DNA of 15,886 nucleotides from Syntrophomonadaceae bacterium (GTDB taxonomy: Bacteria; Bacillota; Dethiobacteria; DTU022), in assembly GCA_007136055.1 (NCBI GenBank), contig SLHT01000235.1:1-15886 (forward strand). Reading direction: 5' to 3'. Made by a program: the position numbers and the translations under genes. The notes beneath the pieces were generated by a model. It was not told the DNA's origin, ran no database searches, and saw only the letters and a list, made by a program, of their open reading frames with translations. This document shows, piece by piece, positions 6,098 through 12,085 of the stretch; the first letter of the stretch is position 1; each line of letters opens with the position of its first letter.

Positions 6098-6718
6098 ATG
6101 GCTATAGATAGAAACAAAATTATTGAACAAATGTCCAAGGTATCTGCCGAGGCAAATCCCGACGGATTGATTTCTGCTTTCAATGTTCTGATCAACTCCT
6201 TTCCTGCTGAATTCTGGAATATGTTTACTCATAAAATGGTCGATGCCGTTAGTGAAGATATCGTTGATGCGGTAGAAGAACTTTTTGTCAATGCTGCGCA
6301 TGAGTGTGGTTATCACACCGGATACGGCATTATTACCTCCAAGGAATGGGATGCAATTGTCAAGCCCATGGTGGAGAACACAGAAGATATTCTACATGGC
6401 GCCTATGCAGTATTTACAGCCTGGGGTTGGGGCAAAGCTGAAATTGTTGAACTAACACCAGGTGAAAAGATGATTGTCAGGGCAGAAGATTATTACGAGT
6501 CAGACATCAAAGACAGCTATCCCGGCAATAAATCAAAGCGAATGATGGCTTATATGATTCGTGGAGTAAGCGGTGCATTTATGGATCTTGCTTATGGCGG
6601 TGATTATGACCCGACCGGCGAAGCCGGCATGTATACATTTGAATGCAAGCAAACAAAAGGAATCGAAACCGGCGATCCTTATGGTGAATTCGTTGTGAGT
6701 AAGCGGGATGATTCCTAA
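6098..6718 (+). CDS. V4R-like protein, copy 2 (tentative)
   Basis: A 206-residue soluble protein whose plan parallels the preceding gene. It has a His/Cys cluster in NAAHECGYHTGYG (His68, Cys70, His73), then TAWGWGKAEIVEL (the counterpart of SAVGLGKIE), then IVRAEDYYESD, then RGVSGAFMDLAYGGD, and finally FECKQTKGIETGDPYGEFVV. That last segment resembles the E-x-K/C-x(n)-GD-x(2)-C/G-x-F ending of V4R domains. The 40-residue N-terminal extension is helical. Its AAGGAGG ribosome site directly follows the upstream stop, with a 10-bp gap, and its 3' end overlaps the next gene by 11 bp. Both arrangements point to a tight operon. Function is unknown; ligand sensing or binding with its neighbour is inferred. 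Overall identity to copy 1 is low. Confidence 0.65.
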   Translation: MAIDRNKIIEQMSKVSAEANPDGLISAFNVLINSFPAEFWNMFTHKMVDAVSEDIVDAVEELFVNAAHECGYHTGYGIITSKEWDAIVKPMVENTEDILHGAYAVFTAWGWGKAEIVELTPGEKMIVRAEDYYESDIKDSYPGNKSKRMMAYMIRGVSGAFMDLAYGGDYDPTGEAGMYTFECKQTKGIETGDPYGEFVVSKRDDS

Positions 6719-7844
6719 AAATCCATTCTCACCTATTTATTTGAACAATGCAGCAACTTCTTACCCTAAGGCTCCCGGCCTGGGGGAAGAAGTTGCTTCT
6801 TTAATAAATGCTTGTCCGCTGCATCCCGGGCGTTCAGGAGTTAAAGGTGAAGATATCCTCTTTAACTGCAGACAGGAGATTGCAAGGCTCCTCAACACAG
6901 CCAACCCAAACCAGGTAGTTCTTAGCAAGAGTTCTACCGAAGCACTGAACATCGCCATTTACGGACTTGACATTTACGGCTCCACAGTGATAACAACTGC
7001 AATGGAACATAACTCTGTACTTCGCCCTTTATATCGGCTGGAACACTTAAAAATCATCAAACTCAAAATTGTTGGCTGCAATAGCGAAGGTAGAGTAAAT
7101 GAACAAGAGTGGGAAAATGCAATTATCGATTGTTCTCCGGGGCTTGTTATCTTAAATCATGCTTCCAATGTTACAGGGGCTGTTAATGATTCCGTATCAC
7201 TACTTGGCATTGCCCGTAAGAATGGTGCTGTTACTATTCTTGATGCCTCCCAAACGCTAGGTATACTTCCTGTTGATTCCCGGCAAATTCCTGCTGACAT
7301 TATCATTTTCACCGGACATAAGTACTTACTGGGTCCGGCCGGAACAGGAGGCCTTTTTATACGCGAAGGGTTGTCCCTTGAACCGGTAATTGTGGGCGGC
7401 ACCGGTATTCGCAGCAATTTAAAAACTATGCCTCCTGAAATGCCTCAAAAACTGGAACCCGGGACGCCATCTATTCCCCTATTTGGCGGTCTTCTCTATG
7501 CTATTAAATGGGCTGCTTCACAACCTGAATTTAAGCTAAATACAGCTAAATGCCTGGAAATATTGGAAAACGGTTTAGAAGCTATGGGAGCCAAACAGAT
7601 TTCTGTAAAAGGTTACCGTACTTATGTTGTTTCTTTTCACTTACCCGGCTGGGACAACGAAGATGTGAACTATATTTTAGGAAATAACCACTCAATTATT
7701 TCTCGCGTTGGTTTGCATTGCGCACCGTTAATTCACCAATATATTGGTAGCGAGCCCCGGGGCACGATCCGGTTCAGCCTTTCACGATTCACCCGTGAGG
7801 AAGAGATTGCGACCACCCTTGAAGCCTTGAAAGAATTCAGGTAA
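6708..7844 (+). CDS. Class V aminotransferase, cysteine desulfurase-like (EF2568/TIGR01977-type)
   Basis: A 378-residue PLP enzyme of the NifS/SufS superfamily. The N-terminal IYLNNAATSYPK is typical of the EF2568-like subfamily. The PLP lysine is Lys205 in FTGHKYLLGPAGTGG. The aspartate binding the pyridine nitrogen is Asp179 (ILDASQTLG), and the ring-stacking His101 follows TTAMEH. The expected sulfur-accepting cysteine is Cys338 in RVGLHCAPLIHQYIG, followed by RGTIRFSLSRF. It should remove sulfur, or selenium, from cysteine-type substrates to form an enzyme persulfide; the true acceptor of this subfamily is not established. It starts inside the end of the second V4R-like gene and its TAA overlaps the next ATG, so it is co-translated with both. 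In other Firmicutes this subfamily often sits near selenium or sulfur-carrier genes; none is visible here. Confidence 0.87.
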   Translation: MIPKNPFSPIYLNNAATSYPKAPGLGEEVASLINACPLHPGRSGVKGEDILFNCRQEIARLLNTANPNQVVLSKSSTEALNIAIYGLDIYGSTVITTAMEHNSVLRPLYRLEHLKIIKLKIVGCNSEGRVNEQEWENAIIDCSPGLVILNHASNVTGAVNDSVSLLGIARKNGAVTILDASQTLGILPVDSRQIPADIIIFTGHKYLLGPAGTGGLFIREGLSLEPVIVGGTGIRSNLKTMPPEMPQKLEPGTPSIPLFGGLLYAIKWAASQPEFKLNTAKCLEILENGLEAMGAKQISVKGYRTYVVSFHLPGWDNEDVNYILGNNHSIISRVGLHCAPLIHQYIGSEPRGTIRFSLSRFTREEEIATTLEALKEFR

Positions 7845-8146
7845 TGCCGATGACAATAGTAAAAATAAATAAATTAGAAGATTGTTTCGATGGCAGCTAT
7901 ATCTACAAATATGAATTCAGTAAAATAGTTGATGAAAGGGTTATGAACGCTATTGCCGAAGGTGGAAGGCTGCAATACTTTCCAATGTTTTCCAAGCCAT
8001 TCTACAAGATTTACACCCGGGAAGGATTGCAAATAAAGGGAATACTGGGGGAGTATGATCTAGAAGTTACATTTCCGATAACTGATCAGTTTGAGAAGAA
8101 AAAAAATTTTGAGGAATTTCTCAGGTTATTGTTATCCAGGCATTAA
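7844..8146 (+). CDS. 100-aa hypothetical protein closing the V4R-like operon
   Basis: A soluble protein of 100 residues that begins at the ATG overlapping the TAA of the aminotransferase (taATG); an alternative ATG at 7850 would drop two residues. It contains FDGSYIYKYEFSKIVD, then GGRLQYFPMFSKPFYKIYT, then GLQIKGILGEYDLEVTFP and a charged C-terminal helix. The aromatic-rich centre and short strands suggest a compact alpha/beta domain. I cannot name the family. The translational coupling to the PLP enzyme argues that the two proteins work together. It contains one cysteine (in EDCFDG), which could in principle accept sulfur, but that is speculation. Confidence 0.7.
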   Translation: MPMTIVKINKLEDCFDGSYIYKYEFSKIVDERVMNAIAEGGRLQYFPMFSKPFYKIYTREGLQIKGILGEYDLEVTFPITDQFEKKKNFEEFLRLLLSRH

Positions 8147-8222
8147 TCTTCGCATCTAAACACGCCTGCCTCAAACTCAACCGGGCCTAACGTTTCAATT
8201 ATTTCTCCATTGTGCAGAAGTC

Positions 8223-8246
8223 AAAACCGGTCTGATAACCAGTTTT
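8223..8246 (+). terminator. Imperfect hairpin after the operon, weak terminator candidate
   Basis: AAAACCGGT (8223-8231) pairs with ACCAGTTTT (8238-8246) over nine positions with one mismatch and a 6-nt loop. The 3' arm ends in TTTT. It lies about 77 bp after the 100-aa gene. The A-rich 5' arm, GC core and short T tail are the parts of a modest intrinsic terminator. Confidence 0.35.
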
Positions 8247-8340
8247 ACGGCCGGGGAAGAAAGTCTATTAAACACCAAAGTGAAATCCCATGGTGCGCAG
8301 CTCTGCGTAGAGGCCGACACATCAAAACTTGCACAAGGTA

Positions 8341-8369
8341 TTGAGAACTGGTATATTTTTAAGCATAAT
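8341..8369 (+). promoter_or_regulatory. Sigma-A-type promoter for the DUF554 gene
   Basis: TTGAGA (8341-8346) and CATAAT (8364-8369) are 17 bp apart, each one base from consensus. The predicted start near 8376 gives a leader of about 88 nt before ATG 8464. Confidence 0.6.
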
Positions 8370-8463
8370 ATATTAAGTTCAAGTCAAAAGGGGTTATCGT
8401 CTAAAGTTGTGTTTGAATCTGCCTTTTTTGACTGAGATTATGCTTCCCCGGAAGAGGTGTCGG

Positions 8464-9177
8464 ATGTTAGGTAACTATGTCAATTTTATCATGATCGTAC
8501 TTGGCAGTTTGGCGGGAGTAATGGTCAAAAAGGGCTTGAAGGAAAAATATAAAACAACTGTCATGCAGGCTATAGGCTTATCAGTAATTTTTATCGGGGC
8601 TGCAGGAGCGATCTCAGGTCTGCTGAATCCTGACAGTGAACCGGTCCTCTTTATCATCAGCCTTGTAATCGGCGGAATTGTGGGTGAAGTGATAGGTATA
8701 GAAAATGCACTTGAAAAGCTTGGCATGCTGCTGCAGCGAAAAATTGGCTCTAAAGAGCATAACATTGCCCAGGGGTTTGTAACAGCCAGCCTGATTTTCT
8801 GTGTTGGAACCATGGCAATTATTGGCTCACTTGAAAGCGGATTAATGGGTGACCACAACATACTGTATGCTAAATCAATTTTAGACGGGGTTACTTCGAT
8901 AATTCTGGCCTCTACCCTTGGAATCGGGGTTATCTTTTCAGCCGGGGCAGTATTTATCTACCAGGGAGCGATCATAGTATTTGCCGGATTTCTGGAACCG
9001 TTTTTAACCGCCGAGGTTATCAGGGAAATATCTATTATCGGAGGAATCCTGATTTTTGGCATTGGAACTAACATGCTGGAAATCACAAAAATCAAGACAG
9101 CTAACCTGCTGCCGGCCATTATAGTACCGGTTGCCTATTATATTTTAATCGCCCCTCTATTCCGGCTTATTACCTAG
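8464..9177 (+). CDS. DUF554 integral membrane protein (YdfK/YqgA family)
   Basis: A 237-residue, very hydrophobic protein with about seven membrane segments. The N-terminal MLGNYVNFIMIVLGSLAG, followed by a short basic loop (KKGLKEKYKTT) and GLSVIFIGAAGAISG, is characteristic of DUF554. Other family features are the glycine-rich IGGIVGEVIGIE, the loop GFVTASLIFCVGTMAIIGSLE and the segment SILDGVTSIILASTLGIGV. The family has been described as a putative transporter and has no established substrate. I choose ATG 8464, which matches the usual N-terminus and has AGAGGTG just upstream. An in-frame TTG at 8407 would add 19 residues without homology support. It is transcribed alone, from its own promoter, and converges with the minus-strand kinase-family gene that ends 33 bp away. 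Confidence 0.88.
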   Translation: MLGNYVNFIMIVLGSLAGVMVKKGLKEKYKTTVMQAIGLSVIFIGAAGAISGLLNPDSEPVLFIISLVIGGIVGEVIGIENALEKLGMLLQRKIGSKEHNIAQGFVTASLIFCVGTMAIIGSLESGLMGDHNILYAKSILDGVTSIILASTLGIGVIFSAGAVFIYQGAIIVFAGFLEPFLTAEVIREISIIGGILIFGIGTNMLEITKIKTANLLPAIIVPVAYYILIAPLFRLIT

Positions 9178-9210
9178 AATATCTTGAACGCCCGGACATT
9201 TTGGCCTCCT

Positions 9211-9954
9211 CTAAATAAATGATATAGCAAATAGTGCCAAATACCCCGCCAAAAACAAAAAGGGAGTATCCCAGGTATGCGGTGAAAAGGCTTCTGCAAG
9301 AGTCATTAGTGGCGGTATAACTATCATAGCCGCAACCAGCTGCCCGGGAGTAAAGTGAGCATGGAAAAATGCCAGCACAATTAGACTAGTAAAAAATATG
9401 CAGGCGCTCCCTTCAAGAGTGCGCACATACTTTTTCCGCGTAAAAAGGGCATGGGTTTGGTAACGATGCTTACCAAAACGGACACCTACGGGCTCAGCCA
9501 GACCGTCACCAATACCATTAATCAGTATCGGCAGGAAGATCCAGTGCAACAAATCGTAATAGTAAAAGAGCACAATCATGGGTAAGAGAACCAGGTAACC
9601 GGCCACTAGCTGGGTGGAAAGCCATAGCAGGGTATGCGGGCGGTCCTCAGGTCGGTCAAATGATAAAAACATGGTAGAGATTAACGATACCTTTTTTCGG
9701 ACTGGCTCAAGGTAGATGGCCAATGATAAAACAGCCAGCAATGCCCCCAGAGCAAATAACCCAAAAGATTCTTCGTAAGCAAAGCCCCTGTCCACATATA
9801 CGGGCACCAGAAAAAGAATGAAGTGGTTTATTTTCCGGGAATAATTAACCTTCATCCCTTTATGCTTAACCAGCAAACCGGTACAATACTGGGTTGAATA
9901 CAAAACAATCGCCTTGATTAACTGATTGGATAAGAACATAAAACTATAAACCAC
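9211..9954 (-). CDS. Dolichol/phytol kinase-family membrane protein A
   Basis: A 247-residue polytopic membrane protein of the SEC59/DGK1/VTE5-like CTP-dependent lipid kinase family. Landmarks in order: SRKINHF (residues 39-45), matching the R-K-x(2)-H motif; GIGDGLAEPVGVRFGKHRY (147-165), the nucleotide-binding G-D-x-x-A/G region; RTLEGSACIFF (178-188); and LAEAFSPHTWDTPF (219-232), matching the E-x-x-x-P/D-x-x-D-D/N region. Such proteins phosphorylate long-chain isoprenoid or lipid alcohols, or in CarS-like members transfer CMP. The GTG start has AGGA at a suitable distance. It is divergent from the UbiA-type gene (117-bp gap) and converges with DUF554. Together with protein B this suggests isoprenoid alcohol activation. 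Kinase versus cytidylyltransferase cannot be decided from sequence by eye. Confidence 0.78.
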   Translation of the reverse strand: MVYSFMFLSNQLIKAIVLYSTQYCTGLLVKHKGMKVNYSRKINHFILFLVPVYVDRGFAYEESFGLFALGALLAVLSLAIYLEPVRKKVSLISTMFLSFDRPEDRPHTLLWLSTQLVAGYLVLLPMIVLFYYYDLLHWIFLPILINGIGDGLAEPVGVRFGKHRYQTHALFTRKKYVRTLEGSACIFFTSLIVLAFFHAHFTPGQLVAAMIVIPPLMTLAEAFSPHTWDTPFLFLAGYLALFAISFI

Positions 9955-10071
9955 ACTTTCATTCCTGCAGGGTTTTATATAGACCGCCTACAATGTGCTT
10001 TCGGCTATTTTTATGTTATGATTAAAAATATTTAAACCCTAACGCCTTCCAGGAGTTAATGGAGACATAAT

Positions 10072-10908
10072 ATGCTAAAAGCTTACTACAGGTTGATCCG
10101 TCCGATCAACGCCCTTGCAGGTTGTATCGCCGTTTTTTTAAGCGCCTACGTAGCAGGGGCTCCATCTTGGACGCCGGTTGTCATGGCGGCAATAACGGTG
10201 CTCCTTATTACTGTTTCCACCAATGCCTGGAATGACTATATTGACATCGAGATAGACAGGATAAATAAACCTGAGAGACCCTTGCCCGCCGGAAAGATCA
10301 GTCCCCGGGGCGCCCTTATTTTCTCTTTTACGGGCAGCATCATCTCACTGGTTACAGCAGCCTCTATTAACCAACCCGCATTTTATATCGCCCTCGGTTC
10401 AAACATCCTGCTTTACCTTTACTCGTGGAAGCTTAAGTGCACAGTGCTGATTGGCAATGCTGCCGTAGCTATTATAATCGGCCTCTGCTTTATCTTTGGC
10501 GGTGTTGCGGCGGGGAACATAGATCCGACCCTTCTGCTGGCGGTAACCGTTTTTTTTGCCATGCTGGGACGCGAAATCCTTAAAACAATGGCCGACTACA
10601 AAGGAGACTTGCTGCAGAATTGCAGGACAATCGCCGTAGTCTGGGGCAAAAAAACTGCCCGGGTTTTTGTGTTCATCTTTTTGATAATTTCAACCGCATT
10701 AATGGTCTTTACATATTTTAGCGAAAAGTATAGCCCTGTATATCTTTATATCATAATCTTCGGCATGTGCCCCCTTTTTACTTACATAGCAATCAACGCC
10801 AAAAGCTCTTCAACAGGCACAACACTGGAACGTAACAGCACTTTAATGAAATATGGTTTCTTTGTCTGGTTTCTAGCCGTTGCTTTAGGTGCGGGACTGG
10901 CGGGATAG
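10072..10908 (+). CDS. UbiA-family prenyltransferase, DGGGP-synthase-like
   Basis: A 278-residue membrane protein with about eight to nine helices. The first Asp-rich motif NDYIDIEIDRINKPERP (54-70) and the second motif REILKTMADYKGD (167-179, with Asp175 and Asp179) are the two Mg2+-diphosphate sites of the UbiA superfamily. The N-terminal YYRLIRPINALAG resembles archaeal digeranylgeranylglyceryl-phosphate synthases more than menaquinone or heme prenyltransferases. The likely reaction is transfer of a polyprenyl group from its diphosphate to a hydrophobic acceptor. The ATG has GGAG at 10061-10064. It is flanked on both sides by minus-strand dolichol/phytol-kinase family genes, which supports a role in isoprenoid lipid synthesis. 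Acceptor and chain length are not visible. Menaquinone or other quinone prenylation is the main alternative. Confidence 0.87.
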   Translation: MLKAYYRLIRPINALAGCIAVFLSAYVAGAPSWTPVVMAAITVLLITVSTNAWNDYIDIEIDRINKPERPLPAGKISPRGALIFSFTGSIISLVTAASINQPAFYIALGSNILLYLYSWKLKCTVLIGNAAVAIIIGLCFIFGGVAAGNIDPTLLLAVTVFFAMLGREILKTMADYKGDLLQNCRTIAVVWGKKTARVFVFIFLIISTALMVFTYFSEKYSPVYLYIIIFGMCPLFTYIAINAKSSSTGTTLERNSTLMKYGFFVWFLAVALGAGLAG

Positions 10909-10956
10909 AAGACATCCAGCTGACAGGAGCAGACGGCTCGGCTTTTATGCGAGTTT

Positions 10957-11739
10957 TCAGGTTACAAGCGAAAGGGTATAAATGACCATGGTTGCAGCAA
11001 TGGGAACTGTTAGATCATCAATAGTTGATGGCGAAAAAAGCTCAACTAAAGTGCCTGCCAGAGCCGTTACCAGGGCATAGGCAAAGACCAGGTTATAAGT
11101 TAACTCATGTTGGTTGACGGGATTAAATAATCCGAAGAAATAAAAAGCTGAAAAACAGAGCAGGAATGCAGAAACAAAAAAGGTTAACGACCCCTCAAGA
11201 GTCCTCTTAGTTCCGGTATAAGCGATATTGACTATAACTTTTCCATATTTCTTTCCAAAAACAGAAGCAAAGGTGTCGCTGATAATCATGATTAAAATAC
11301 CGCAGATTGGAAAATAAAGACGGTCCGGAGCTAATACCACAAATATTGCAATAAGAATGGTTATTGAAATACTGTAATAGAATGGACCTTCTAACCGCCC
11401 TGCCTTTTCCTCGGCTTCTTCACCAATCGATTCATACAAGTCCTGCAGCTGTTTAACAGAACTGTCTTTTGAGCTGAAATAAGTAACAATGGTCAGGCTT
11501 AGAGCAATGAAAACTGCATGGAGAGGCAGGATGAAAAAGGGAACGCTTAAAACCACAAGGCCCGCGAATAGATGAACTATCTTCCGGGCATGAAATTTGG
11601 AAATAATATTTTTTTTCTTAAGGTAAACAGGGATTAAGATAGTGATCAGGACATACCCATAGGCAATACCAATGAGGGCTAGATCATGCAGGAAGTCAGC
11701 CAGCGTATAGTCTGCAATTATCTCTGTCAGGGTAAACAT
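10957..11739 (-). CDS. Dolichol/phytol kinase-family membrane protein B
   Basis: About 260 residues with roughly seven membrane segments, in the same family as protein A but clearly different in sequence. Landmarks (numbered from Met at 11739): ARKIVHLFAG (51-60), an acidic cytosolic loop (KQLQDLYESIGEEAEEKAG, 96-114), IISDTFASVFGKKYGK (152-167), TGTKRTLEGSLTFF (175-188) and LVELFSPSTIDDLTVPI (231-247), the E-x(8)-D-D pattern at the C-terminal end. These match the phytol kinase-like VTE5 group better than protein A does. A start at 11775 is in frame, but an extended -10 (TATAAT, minus strand, 11780-11785) lies immediately before it, so an mRNA from that promoter would hardly include it. I favour ATG 11739. 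It probably works on isoprenoid alcohols, like its neighbours. Confidence 0.8.
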   Translation of the reverse strand: MFTLTEIIADYTLADFLHDLALIGIAYGYVLITILIPVYLKKKNIISKFHARKIVHLFAGLVVLSVPFFILPLHAVFIALSLTIVTYFSSKDSSVKQLQDLYESIGEEAEEKAGRLEGPFYYSISITILIAIFVVLAPDRLYFPICGILIMIISDTFASVFGKKYGKVIVNIAYTGTKRTLEGSLTFFVSAFLLCFSAFYFFGLFNPVNQHELTYNLVFAYALVTALAGTLVELFSPSTIDDLTVPIAATMVIYTLSLVT

Positions 11740-12085
11740 ATGCAATCCGCATTTCTTAGTATTATGAATAACCATACTGATTATACCAAGATCGGAAATA
11801 TTATTCCACCTTAAGTCAAATTTTTATGACAAATAATCTGGGTTGGAAACATTCTTTTAGTTGTGCGCAAGGATTAAAGCGTTATGCCCGAACTTTGATA
11901 TATTATTTTTTTCGCTAATACTTCCCCCCCTGGCAGTTCTTCTCCTTAAATAATGCGGTATAAGCTCAGGTTTGTTTAATAAACGATATGAATAAGAGGT
12001 GCAAGTTTGTTTTGCTTTAAGGGTTATCTTCGAAATCAAATAACATTTCTTTATACACGCATGGTTTATCATCCCCTGTCATTCT
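11740..12085. other. Gap between kinase-like protein B and the SLC13 permease
   Basis: About 310-346 bp without a convincing gene. It contains the minus-strand extended -10 promoter at 11780-11788 and a run of seven C at 11934-11940 that marks a likely sequencing- or slippage-prone spot. A 71-codon frame on the minus strand (11857-12072) has no ribosome site and no protein-like composition, and I do not accept it. Confidence 0.5.
11780..11788 (-). promoter_or_regulatory. Extended -10 promoter for kinase-like protein B
   Basis: On the minus strand TGGTATAAT reads at 11788-11780: a perfect TATAAT preceded by TGN. The -35 region is poor, as is common with extended -10 promoters. Transcription would start about 11773, giving a leader of about 35 nt to ATG 11739. 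Confidence 0.5.

Larger units (their letters stand above)
8160..8435 (+). pseudogene. Possible decayed C-terminus of a family-4 glycosyltransferase
   Basis: The frame is open from after TAA 8157-8159 to TGA 8433-8435 (91 codons) with no ATG and no ribosome site. Part of it reads HGAQLCVEADTSKLAQGI, then an aromatic pair, then GLSSKVVFESAFF. That spacing recalls the GT4 C-terminal pattern (G-A-x-L-x-V-E-x-D-x(3)-L-A-x-G-I ... Y ... G-x(3)-V-x-E-x-F). If real it is a 5'-truncated remnant without its catalytic domain. The DUF554 promoter lies within it, which argues against a living gene. The resemblance may be chance. Confidence 0.28.
8147..8463. other. 317-bp region before the DUF554 gene
   Basis: No intact gene. 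The region contains an imperfect hairpin (8223-8246), a long open frame without a proper start that resembles the end of a glycosyltransferase (8160-8435), and a strong promoter (8341-8369) for the DUF554 gene. On the minus strand a short frame of about 24 codons ends at the TTA of 8143-8145, with a stop close upstream, and is probably chance. Confidence 0.55.

Noticed and set aside
8143..8214. Minus-strand frame reading LHNGEIIETLGPVEFEAG
   Set aside because: Only about 24 codons long, interrupted by a stop upstream, no start and no recognisable family.
10909..10956. Bidirectional terminator between the UbiA gene and kinase-like protein B
   Set aside because: The only stem visible (CTCG/CGAG followed by TTTT) is four base pairs, too weak to call.
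11857..12072. 71-codon minus-strand frame between the permease and kinase-like protein B
   Set aside because: No ribosome site, no hydrophobic or domain pattern, and codon use unlike the neighbouring genes.
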